13,294 nt of DNA from Nitrospirota bacterium (GTDB taxonomy: Bacteria > Nitrospirota > Nitrospiria > Nitrospirales > UBA8639). Below, one piece after another: positions 6,831 through 13,227 of this stretch. Positions within the stretch are counted from its first letter, which is position 1. The number at the start of each line of letters is the position of its first letter. The position numbers and the translations under genes are program-made. The stretch covers positions 1 through 13,294 of the forward strand of contig QJYE01000121.1 of assembly GCA_003235785.1 (NCBI GenBank). The letters run 5' to 3'. The notes beneath the pieces are model-generated. The model did not search any database, was not told the origin of the DNA, and saw only the letters and a program-made list of their open reading frames with translations.

Positions 6831-8765
6831 ATGGAGGATCGATCGCATTCCCGCACCGTCTTAATCGTTGACGACCACCAAGGTCTGATTTCTCTTATCC
6901 AACGGTGCCTGACACGTGAAGGGTTTCACACCGCCTTCGCCCATAGCGGGCAAGAGGCCCTGAGGTGGCTTTCACATCATCACGCAGACCTCCTTCTTCT
7001 TGATCTTCAGCTCGCCGATATGTCCGGCGAAGATCTGATCCACCAGCTCAATCAACAACACCGCACAATTCCGTTTATCGTCGTCACGGGTCAAGGCGAC
7101 GAACGCCTTGCCGTCAAAATGATGAAACAAGGCGCCCGGGATTATTTCATTAAAGACAGCAGCCTTATCGAGCTTCTTCCGTCCATTGTGACGCATACGT
7201 TTGACCAGATCCACCAGGAACAGCAACTCAAACTTACGGAGGAAACCTTACGCGAAGAACGTGAGCGCACGGCCATTACGCTGAGTTCAATCATTGAAGG
7301 CGTCTTGACGACCGATCAACGTGGGCGCATCACCTACATGAATCATGTGGCAGAGGAGTTGAGCGGCTGGACACAGCGAGAGGCTATGGGACGATCGATA
7401 GAAGAAGTCGTGCGGTTTCTTTATGCCGGGGTGAATGAAACAACCGACCATCCCGTCACGCATGTTTTAAAGGTAGTCGCCCCACTTCACCCCCCCGATC
7501 ATTCCCTCCTGTTTGATCCGATCAAAGGCGAACGACCGGTTGTCTATAGCACGTCCCCGTTACGACGATCTGACGGAACCCTCTTAGGTGCCGTGTTAAT
7601 TCTGCGTGACATGACCGAGCGAGTAAAACTGGATGAGGAACGGCTGAAAGCCAGCAAATTAGATTCCCTCGGTCTTCTGGCCGGTGGCATTGCACATGAT
7701 TTCAACAATCTGCTTACCACCATCCTCGGCAATATCTCCATGACTAAAGCCTTGCTCAATACAAGGGACCAGTTATGTAAATTTCTCTCCGAGGCGGAAA
7801 ATGCATCGCTCCTCGCTAAAAAGCTCACGCACCAACTCCTGACGTTTGCGAAGGGCGGCACGCCCCTCAAAAAGCCCTTGGCCTTAAATCACCTCATCCC
7901 TGAATCAGCCGCATTCGCCCTGTCGGGGTCCTCAACTCGTTGCCACTGCGACATCCCGGACGACATCTGGCTCATCCATGCCGATGAAGGACAAATGAGC
8001 CAGGTGATTCACAATCTGGCCGTCAATGCTCAACAGGCCATGCCAAACGGCGGCACGCTCACCATCCGCGCCGCCAACATCACGTTGACCGCCGAGCAAG
8101 CCGCACACCAGTCACTGCCGGCACCAGGATATTACATTCAACTCCTGATCCAGGACTGCGGAACCGGCATCCCCGCCCATGCTTTACACAAGATTTTTGA
8201 TCCCTACTTTTCCACAAAACCCACGGGGAGCGGACTTGGCTTGAGCACCGCCTACTCCATCATCACCAATCACCATGGGTCGATAACCGCTTCATCCGTG
8301 CCTGACCAGGGTGCCACCTTTGTCATCTATCTCCCTGCATCACGTGAAACCGCGTCTACCCCGAAACAGGTCCCTACTCCAACTCAGGGAGAAGGACGAG
8401 TGCTGGTCATGGATGATGAAGAATCCATTCGACTTCTCGTGGGGGAAATGCTCCGGCATCTCGGGTATGAGGTACAATGTGTGGCGGAAGGCAAAGAAGC
8501 GCTGGAACGCTATCAGGAAGCGTATCACACGCCTCACCCCTTCCATGCCGTTATTTTAGATTTAACCGTCCCGGGTGGGTTGGGAGGAAAAGATACCGTC
8601 CAACAACTACGGCAATTTGATCCTGACGTGAAAGCCATTGTCTCAAGTGGATACAGCAACGATCCTGTGCTCTCACGCTATGCCACATTTGGCTTTCATG
8701 GGTTCGTCGCCAAACCATTTCGGCTGGAGGAATTGAGCCAGGCCTTACACCAAATTACCGCATGA
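6831..8765 (+). CDS. Hybrid sensor: receiver-PAS-histidine kinase-receiver
   Basis: Soluble two-component protein of 644 aa with no membrane segment or signal peptide, so it should act in the cytoplasm. Domain order: receiver 1 at about 8-122 (acidic pair D14/D15, phospho-acceptor D58, T86, K108); a short coiled linker 125-148; PAS at about 149-265 (SSIIEGVLTTD to LILRDMTER); dimerisation/phosphotransfer domain with GGIAHDFNN, His289; HATPase domain with N-box N395/N399, DCGTGIP (442-448) and FDPYFSTKPTGSGLGLS; receiver 2 at about 523-642 (D528/D529, D577, S605, K628). All key residues are present, so it should be active. There is no DNA-binding output, so it must signal to an unseen partner through receiver 2 or a phosphotransfer protein. 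The start is secured by AAGGAGGG 6 nt upstream. The gene stands alone on its strand, divergent from dpp and convergent with the Rieske gene. Confidence 0.93.
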   Translation: MEDRSHSRTVLIVDDHQGLISLIQRCLTREGFHTAFAHSGQEALRWLSHHHADLLLLDLQLADMSGEDLIHQLNQQHRTIPFIVVTGQGDERLAVKMMKQGARDYFIKDSSLIELLPSIVTHTFDQIHQEQQLKLTEETLREERERTAITLSSIIEGVLTTDQRGRITYMNHVAEELSGWTQREAMGRSIEEVVRFLYAGVNETTDHPVTHVLKVVAPLHPPDHSLLFDPIKGERPVVYSTSPLRRSDGTLLGAVLILRDMTERVKLDEERLKASKLDSLGLLAGGIAHDFNNLLTTILGNISMTKALLNTRDQLCKFLSEAENASLLAKKLTHQLLTFAKGGTPLKKPLALNHLIPESAAFALSGSSTRCHCDIPDDIWLIHADEGQMSQVIHNLAVNAQQAMPNGGTLTIRAANITLTAEQAAHQSLPAPGYYIQLLIQDCGTGIPAHALHKIFDPYFSTKPTGSGLGLSTAYSIITNHHGSITASSVPDQGATFVIYLPASRETASTPKQVPTPTQGEGRVLVMDDEESIRLLVGEMLRHLGYEVQCVAEGKEALERYQEAYHTPHPFHAVILDLTVPGGLGGKDTVQQLRQFDPDVKAIVSSGYSNDPVLSRYATFGFHGFVAKPFRLEELSQALHQITA

Positions 8766-8809
8766 ACAGACAGAAATGGAGGGAAAAGACTAACCCTTGG
8801 AAGTATAGC

Positions 8810-9115
8810 TTAGACTTCTATTCTGACCTCACCATCTTCAACAACCGTTTCGTAGGCCTTAATATTGCTGGAGGGATTATTTACACAATGCCCGGTTTTC
8901 ACATTATATTCCCACCCATGCCACGGGCAGGTCACGGTCTCTCCTTCTAAATCCCCTTCTCCTAACGGCCCCCCACGATGGAGGCACATATTATCAGTCA
9001 CATGGAACGTCCCATCGACATTGAAGACGGCTAAACACTTCCCCTTCACATCGACAGTCATGCCTTTTCCTGAATCAACCTCGTCTGTTTTGGCTATTCC
9101 AATCCACTCTCCCAT
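8810..9115 (-). CDS. Small Rieske [2Fe-2S] ferredoxin (NirD-like)
   Basis: A 101-residue single-domain Rieske protein. It has both cluster-binding boxes, CLH (Cys44, His46) and CPWHGW (Cys63, His66), 16 residues apart as in soluble Rieske ferredoxins and NirD. There is no signal peptide or membrane segment, so it is a cytoplasmic electron carrier or small subunit. The open frame begins at 9130, but the first five codons contain AGAGGAG placed 5 nt before ATG 9115, so I take 9115 as the start. It lies 36 bp downstream of mrp on the same strand and is likely co-transcribed, linking it to Fe-S assembly or redox work. No oxygenase or nitrite reductase catalytic gene is adjacent, so its partner is unknown. 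Its end faces the hybrid kinase gene, 44 bp away. Confidence 0.93.
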   Translation of the reverse strand: MGEWIGIAKTDEVDSGKGMTVDVKGKCLAVFNVDGTFHVTDNMCLHRGGPLGEGDLEGETVTCPWHGWEYNVKTGHCVNNPSSNIKAYETVVEDGEVRIEV

Positions 9116-9120
9116 TGTCG

Positions 9121-9127
9121 CTCCTCT
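9121..9127 (-). promoter_or_regulatory. Ribosome-binding site that sets the Rieske start
   Basis: AGAGGAG on the minus strand, 5 nt before ATG 9115. Translation from the upstream ATG at 9130 would bury this site inside the gene. Confidence 0.7.
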
Positions 9128-9151
9128 CATTCAGATACAGGCTTCATGTAT

Positions 9152-10051
9152 CTATGATGATTTCTGTATTGGATCTTTAATTTTCTTGAGCAAGCTTGAA
9201 AGACTCGGAGCCGATCCACTGGTTTCCCCTTCAGCTTGTTTCAATTGACTCACCAGCGTCCGCGCAATCTGGACAATGGCTTGCGATTGAGGAGACTCCG
9301 GACGACCGACCACAATCGGATTTCCCTGATCACCGCCTTCTCGAATCGCCGGGTCCAGAGGAATGCGGCCAAGAAACGGGATCTCGAATTTTTTGGCGGC
9401 CTGTTCGCCCCCGCCAAATGAAAAAATCTCCGTACGTTCTCCGCAATGTCCACACACAAAATAACTCATGTTTTCCACCACGCCAAGCAACGGGACATTC
9501 ACCTTCTTGAACATGGTCATGCCTTTTCGAACATCGGAGAGCGCCACTTCCTGGGGAGTGGTCACCGTAATGGCGCCAGTCAACGGCACGAGTTGCGAGA
9601 GGGTCAATGGCACATCTCCGGTTCCTGGCGGAAGGTCAATCAATAAATAATCCAGCTCGCCCCAGACGACATCACGAAAAAACTGTTGGATCGCGCCATG
9701 CACCATTGGACCTCGCCATACCACCGGCGTATCCTCCGGGACAAAAAACCCCATGGAGATGACTTTCACCCCCTGCCCTTCAGCAGGGGTGATTTTATCG
9801 CCTTCTTTGACCGGCTCTTTCGTCACTCCGATCATCATGGGAATATTCGGGCCATAAATATCGGCATCCATAATCCCAACGGCATAGCCTTCCTGCTGAA
9901 GGGCGACGGCTAAATTCACCGTCACCGTCGATTTGCCCACTCCACCTTTTCCACTACTCACCGCAATAATATGCTTCACACCTGGAAGCAGATTCCCCTC
10001 GGGCTGATTCACAGAAGCAGCCGGATGCGGGGGATGTTGTTCTTCAGCCAT
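9152..10051 (-). CDS. mrp: Mrp/ApbC/NBP35-family iron-sulfur cluster carrier ATPase
   Basis: Cytoplasmic P-loop ATPase that carries an Fe-S cluster and hands it to apo-proteins. Of 299 residues, the deviant Walker A is SSGKGGVGKST (32-42), switch residues are in MDADIYGPN (61-69), DLPPGTGD lies at 139-146 and the cluster-binding pair is CGHC (Cys200, Cys203). The family-typical MSYFVC and SFGGG flank it. The N-terminal MIP18/DUF59-like domain of E. coli Mrp is absent, as in many shorter homologues; instead about 24 polar, proline-rich residues precede the core. The last 30 residues are low-complexity and serine/lysine rich. AAGGAG 8 nt before ATG 10051 supports the start. The Rieske gene follows at 36 bp, a likely two-gene operon whose product could load the Rieske protein or other local Fe-S enzymes (inference). 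Confidence 0.94.
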   Translation of the reverse strand: MAEEQHPPHPAASVNQPEGNLLPGVKHIIAVSSGKGGVGKSTVTVNLAVALQQEGYAVGIMDADIYGPNIPMMIGVTKEPVKEGDKITPAEGQGVKVISMGFFVPEDTPVVWRGPMVHGAIQQFFRDVVWGELDYLLIDLPPGTGDVPLTLSQLVPLTGAITVTTPQEVALSDVRKGMTMFKKVNVPLLGVVENMSYFVCGHCGERTEIFSFGGGEQAAKKFEIPFLGRIPLDPAIREGGDQGNPIVVGRPESPQSQAIVQIARTLVSQLKQAEGETSGSAPSLSSLLKKIKDPIQKSS

Positions 10052-10132
10052 AGACGCTTCTCCTTCTTAAAACTCAATCAATGACAGACGCATTCGGAAA
10101 AATTCAGCTAAACCCCACACTTATTTTTGGCC

Positions 10133-10161
10133 ATCATAGCAAAAGCCACGCCTTTTCTCAG
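10133..10161 (-). promoter_or_regulatory. Candidate promoter(s) of mrp-Rieske: sigma-54-like element overlapping an extended -10
   Basis: On the minus strand AGGCGTG, four bases, TTGCT puts GG (10151-10152) and GC (10139-10140) exactly 10 nt apart, as sigma-54 promoters require, with an intact TTGC -12 half. The same DNA can be read as a sigma-70 promoter: CTGAGA (10156-10161), 17 bp, and extended TGC-TATGAT (-10 at 10133-10138). Either would give a leader of about 75 nt before mrp. Which is used cannot be decided from sequence. Confidence 0.45.
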
Positions 10162-10260
10162 ACCATTTTCATGAATACATGAGAGAGGAGAGTCGCCGCT
10201 AGAAAGAACCCGGCGAGATCAGACGGCCCTTTGGAGGAAAACCTATGAGGCTAACATGCC

Positions 10261-10464
10261 CTATCCAAGTTGCGTCGCGAACTTTTTACGCGAACGCCCG
10301 ACAAGCGGTTCGTGATGATGCTGCCGATTCGCGGCAATCACCGGATCCAAAATTTCTCCACAGGTAATACACCGCCAGCCGGAAAAATACATGGCGCCAG
10401 CTTCATCCGCTATATCCCCAAATTTATCCTGAATCATAATGCCCTTACAACGTGGACAATCCAT
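10261..10464 (-). CDS. Small zinc-ribbon protein with two CxxC knuckles
   Basis: A 67-aa protein, MDCPRC at the N-terminus (Cys3, Cys6) and CITCG in the middle (Cys32, Cys35), enough to bind one zinc ion as a zinc ribbon, followed by a conserved-looking GEILDPVI and a basic, histidine-containing tail (RQHHHEPLVGRSRKK). I do not know a proven function for this type; a nucleic-acid-binding or protein-adapter role is plausible given the basic tail. The frame can begin at a GTG (10473), but AAGGGG 8 nt before ATG 10464 makes the ATG the better start. It stands between mrp and the sigma-54 activator on the same strand, with 255 bp upstream that hold a -24/-12-like element and several repeats, so it is a candidate target of that activator. 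Confidence 0.8.
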   Translation of the reverse strand: MDCPRCKGIMIQDKFGDIADEAGAMYFSGWRCITCGEILDPVIAANRQHHHEPLVGRSRKKFATQLG

Positions 10465-10472
10465 ACACTCCA

Positions 10473-10478
10473 CCCCTT
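10473..10478 (-). promoter_or_regulatory. Ribosome-binding site that sets the zinc-ribbon start
   Basis: AAGGGG on the minus strand, 8 nt before ATG 10464. It overlaps the alternative GTG start, which argues against the GTG. Confidence 0.55.
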
Positions 10479-10524
10479 CCTACATCATAAAATTAAAAAT
10501 GAATTCGTAAGCAAGGAGTAAGTA

Positions 10525-10538
10525 GCAAGGGATATACC
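10525..10538 (-). promoter_or_regulatory. Candidate sigma-54 promoter of the zinc-ribbon gene
   Basis: Minus strand GG (10537-10538), TATATCCCTT, GC (10525-10526): exact 10-nt spacing with TTGCT in the -12 half. The -24 half keeps only GG of TGGCAC. The start of transcription would fall near 10513, giving a leader of about 49 nt. An adjacent sigma-54 activator gene raises the plausibility, but the -24 half is weak. Confidence 0.4.
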
Positions 10539-10557
10539 GTAATTTTCGCCATACGAG

Positions 10558-10573
10558 CCTTTGTTTTCAAAGG
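10558..10573. repeat. Perfect inverted repeat 1 upstream of the zinc-ribbon gene
   Basis: CCTTTG, TTTT, CAAAGG. It sits 20-36 bp upstream of the -24 element of the candidate promoter; it may be an operator or a transcript hairpin. Confidence 0.4.
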
Positions 10574-10604
10574 ACTTTCGTTGGATATAAAAACATAGAC
10601 GTCT

Positions 10605-10617
10605 CAAAATGAAACGC
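10605..10617. repeat. Direct repeat copy A (13 bp)
   Basis: CAAAATGAAACGC, identical to the sequence at 10707-10719, 102 bp away in the same orientation. Both copies are upstream of the zinc-ribbon gene, so they may be paired protein-binding sites. Confidence 0.5.
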
Positions 10618-10655
10618 TAAATGCACTTAGGCAGCAAAAAATTCCCATAACATAT

Positions 10656-10670
10656 TGATTTTTAATCAAA
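10656..10670. repeat. Inverted repeat 2, AT-rich
   Basis: TTGATT, TTT, AATCAA: a perfect 6-bp stem with a 3-nt loop, immediately next to the larger inverted repeat at 10677-10702. It could form part of a terminator region for the activator gene or be a binding site. Confidence 0.35.
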
Positions 10671-10676
10671 TATAAG

Positions 10677-10702
10677 CAATTGACACCGAATGGTGCCAAT
10701 TG
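10677..10702 (-). terminator. Inverted repeat 3: possible terminator of the activator gene or activator-binding site
   Basis: Arms CAATTGACACC and GGTGCCAATTG pair over 11 positions with one mismatch, around a 4-nt loop. On the minus strand it lies 18 nt past the activator stop and is followed by CTTATATTTGATT, a poor T-tract, so termination is possible but not typical. Equally, it is about 140-165 bp upstream of the candidate zinc-ribbon promoter, the usual distance for an enhancer site bound by a sigma-54 activator. Confidence 0.4.
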
Positions 10703-10706
10703 GTCC

Positions 10707-10719
10707 CAAAATGAAACGC
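10707..10719. repeat. Direct repeat copy B (13 bp)
   Basis: Second copy of CAAAATGAAACGC, ending at the base next to the activator stop codon. Confidence 0.5.
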
Positions 10720-12099
10720 CTACAATTCCTGTTTTATGTCAAATTGCTTCACTTTTCGCCAGAGGGTGGAGCGACCAATTCCCAACTGTTGAGAAGCTTC
10801 CTTGAAATGCCACCCGGATTTATCTAATGCCCGGCAAATGGCCTGTCGTTCAATCGCTTGCAGCGATTCCGTATCGTTCCACTCACGATGTTCCCAGTAA
10901 TATCGCTGCAAATCATCAGGAAGATGCTCAAATTGAATGGTGGGCTCTTCACAACAGACAAACGCATGCTCCATCACATTTTGGAGTTCCCGGATATTCC
11001 CGGGGAAAGGATATTGCTCAAGAGCCGTCAGCGATTGCGGGGAGAGCCCGCCGATGTGCTTGCCCATTTCCCGATTAAATTTCTCCCGGTAATGATTCAC
11101 CAGCAATGGAATATCATCCGCACGGTCACGAAGTGGCGGCAGGACAATAGGGATCACTCGAATCCGATAATACAAATCCTCACGAAAGCGCCCCTCCTGA
11201 ACCGCCGCTTCCAGGTTGCGATTCGTCGCTGCCACAATTCTCACATCGACACTAATGGTCTCATTTGATCCAACCCGCTCAAGCCGCCCCCGCTCAAGGA
11301 CCCCCAACAATTTCACCTGCGTGGCCAGGCTCATCTCACCAATTTCATCCAGAAAAATCGTGCCCCCATTGGCAATTTCAAACCGGCCAGGCTTATCCAC
11401 ATAGGCATCCGTAAAGGCCCCCTTCACATGCCCGAACAACTCGCTCTCCAATACCCCTTCGGACAAACTCGACCCATTCACCACAACAAAGGGCGCGTGC
11501 TTGCGCGGACTATGCGCATGCAAGGCATAGGCGATCAACTCTTTCCCCGTTCCACTCTCACCCGTAATGAGGACCGTCGACTTCGAGGCGGCAATGGCTG
11601 GAAGTTTGGCAAAAATATTTTGCATGAGACGGCTGCGGCCGACAATATGATCAAATTGGACCTGCTCACCCAAACGATGCTTGAGCTCTGAGACCTCGGC
11701 GGTTTTGGCACAGAGCTCTCGGGCCAGCGAGATATCCCGGATAACCTCAATAAGCCCAATCAGCTTGCCTTCCTTATCCAACAAAAAATCAGTATTGATG
11801 CTCACCGGCATCTGAATACCATCCCGACGACGGACCATCGCCTCAAAATTCGACACCCGTTCTCCCCGCAAGGCACGCTCCAACACACAATCCTGACTCG
11901 AACAAATATTGCTTTGGATGAGCACATCACAGGCCAACAACCTCCCGGAGTCCGGCACGTCATAACCCAACATGGTCTGCATGGCACGATTCAAAAACGT
12001 CACACGCTTATCTAAATCAATCGTAATGACGCCGTCACTAATACAATCCAATATCGTTTCTGCTCCACTGGAACGGGAGAGTGATTCAGCTTCTGCCAT
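10720..12099 (-). CDS. PAS/AAA+/Fis sigma-54-dependent transcriptional activator with GAFTDA loop
   Basis: Cytoplasmic enhancer-binding protein that should remodel RNA polymerase-sigma-54. In the 459-aa protein: PAS domain at about 14-125 (ILDCISDGVITIDLDKRVTF to LIEVIRDIS) with Cys19, 57, 66 and 71; short linker; AAA+ domain at about 150-385 with Walker A GESGTGKE (180-187), ESELFGHVKGAFTDA (219-232), Walker B TIFLDEIGEM (247-256), FREDLYYRIRV and the sensor-2 region PGNIRELQNV; Fis-type helix-turn-helix at the C-terminus (ASQQLGIGRSTLWRKV). The sigma-54 contact loop reads GAFTDA instead of GAFTGA. There is no receiver domain, so activity is probably set by the PAS domain rather than by a kinase. 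The frame extends to a TTG at 12117, but AGAGGT 9 nt before ATG 12099 supports the ATG. Divergent from lgt. Confidence 0.93.
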   Translation of the reverse strand: MAEAESLSRSSGAETILDCISDGVITIDLDKRVTFLNRAMQTMLGYDVPDSGRLLACDVLIQSNICSSQDCVLERALRGERVSNFEAMVRRRDGIQMPVSINTDFLLDKEGKLIGLIEVIRDISLARELCAKTAEVSELKHRLGEQVQFDHIVGRSRLMQNIFAKLPAIAASKSTVLITGESGTGKELIAYALHAHSPRKHAPFVVVNGSSLSEGVLESELFGHVKGAFTDAYVDKPGRFEIANGGTIFLDEIGEMSLATQVKLLGVLERGRLERVGSNETISVDVRIVAATNRNLEAAVQEGRFREDLYYRIRVIPIVLPPLRDRADDIPLLVNHYREKFNREMGKHIGGLSPQSLTALEQYPFPGNIRELQNVMEHAFVCCEEPTIQFEHLPDDLQRYYWEHREWNDTESLQAIERQAICRALDKSGWHFKEASQQLGIGRSTLWRKVKQFDIKQEL

Positions 12100-12108
12100 G
12101 GGACTTAT

Positions 12109-12114
12109 ACCTCT
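12109..12114 (-). promoter_or_regulatory. Ribosome-binding site that sets the activator start
   Basis: AGAGGT on the minus strand, 9 nt before ATG 12099. It lies within the frame opened by the TTG at 12117, which makes the TTG unlikely. Confidence 0.5.
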
Positions 12115-12378
12115 CAATATTTTTTTTCGATACCAGGAACTCGACCTTTGCTTTCACGGTTGGTATGTTAAGAAGATTCAATGATCCAAGAACATGGAAA
12201 TATGCACCAACACCATTTCACCGTTAGTGTAAGACAACCTCATTTCGTTCCACAAACCCCGTACAATGCTTCCCTCACTTGCTCGTTCCCATGCCCAAAA
12301 GCACTCAACGTACTCTTACATGTGTCCTTCCATGAAAGCTTCGTGTGCGGGTTGGCCCGATAACACTCAAAACATCAC
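12115..12378. other. Divergent spacer between the sigma-54 activator gene and lgt
   Basis: About 264 bp that must hold promoters for both genes. I find no convincing sigma-70 hexamer pair and no GG-N10-GC element on either strand. A run of nine T lies at 12119-12127, beside the activator start. No gene is supported here. Confidence 0.5.
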
Positions 12379-13194
12379 ATGAACATCTTGCCAAACCTGG
12401 CACAACTCCCCTTCCCGAATATCGACCCGATCTTTTTCAGCCTTGGACCGCTCGCCTTCCGATGGTACGGGCTCATGTATCTCATAGGTCTCCTCGGCGC
12501 CTATTGGCTCATCAAAGCCAGAGCTGCCAAAAAACAGATCCCACTTTCCCCTCAACAACTGTCTGATTTAATTGTGTTTGCCGCCTTTGGCGTCTTTATC
12601 GGTGGACGATTAGGATACGTGTTGTTTTACAATCTCCCCTTTTATCTCGACCATCCCCTCAAAACCTTTGCGGTATGGGAAGGAGGCATGTCCTTCCATG
12701 GGGGATTACTGGGAGTCTGCGTGGCCCTTGTGCTCTTCTGCAAAAAACGGGGCTTCCGCATGGCATCCATTGCGGACCTGGCCGCTGGAGCCGCCCCAAT
12801 CGGATTAGGCTTTGGACGAATGGGGAACTTCATCAATGGCGAATTATTCGGGCGAGCCACCGATGTGGACTGGTGTATGGTCTTCCCACATGGCGGACCT
12901 GAATGCCGGCACCCATCTCAACTCTATGAGGCCGGCTTGGAAGGCATCGGACTCTTCTTACTGACCACAATCGTCAGCCGATTGGAGACTCCTCCCGGCA
13001 CGGTATTTTGGACTTTTATCAGCGGCTATGGCGTAGCAAGATTTTTCGTCGAGTTTTTCCGTGAACCCGACAGTCATCTAGGGTTCATCTTCCAATGGGT
13101 CACCATGGGACAACTCCTCTGCATCCCCATGATCGCCCTCGGCCTGATCATGATCCTTCGGGGCTATCGACGCTCTGTGGCGTCTACCTCTTGA
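12379..13194 (+). CDS. lgt: Prolipoprotein diacylglyceryl transferase
   Basis: Inner-membrane enzyme that moves a diacylglyceryl group from phosphatidylglycerol to the lipobox cysteine of prolipoproteins, the first step of lipoprotein maturation. The 271 residues have several membrane helices and all expected landmarks: FRWYGLMYLIG (27-37), GGRLGYVLFY (75-84), SFHGGLLG with His107, the Lgt signature GRMGNFINGELFGR (146-159) with Arg147 and Asn150, HPSQLYEAG (178-186), and YGVARFFVEFFREPD (217-231) with Tyr217 and Arg221 matching the E. coli Tyr235/Arg239 pair. The length is slightly below the E. coli protein (291 aa). The N-terminus fits homologues, but no Shine-Dalgarno sequence is seen before ATG 12379. 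It is monocistronic as far as the window shows. Confidence 0.96.
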   Translation: MNILPNLAQLPFPNIDPIFFSLGPLAFRWYGLMYLIGLLGAYWLIKARAAKKQIPLSPQQLSDLIVFAAFGVFIGGRLGYVLFYNLPFYLDHPLKTFAVWEGGMSFHGGLLGVCVALVLFCKKRGFRMASIADLAAGAAPIGLGFGRMGNFINGELFGRATDVDWCMVFPHGGPECRHPSQLYEAGLEGIGLFLLTTIVSRLETPPGTVFWTFISGYGVARFFVEFFREPDSHLGFIFQWVTMGQLLCIPMIALGLIMILRGYRRSVASTS

Positions 13195-13227
13195 ACGATT
13201 GATACACCCTCCTGGCTCCTCGCTACA

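Noticed and set aside
6547..6864. Plus-strand open frames in the divergent spacer (including 6555-6776)
   Set aside because: Low-complexity Pro/Phe/Ser-rich products, no ribosome-binding site, and overlap with the well-supported kinase start.
8762..8950. 62-codon frame overlapping the kinase stop (ATGA overlap)
   Set aside because: It runs antisense through the Rieske gene and its product shows nothing protein-like; the overlap alone is not evidence.
10245..10367. Short plus-strand frame preceded by GGAGG, antisense to the zinc-ribbon gene
   Set aside because: About 40 residues without recognisable features and largely the complement of the zinc-ribbon gene; the Shine-Dalgarno match is probably chance.
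10634..10646. GGG-AATTTTTT-GC on the minus strand as a sigma-54 promoter
   Set aside because: The GG-GC spacing is 9 nt at most, one short of the strict 10 nt needed.
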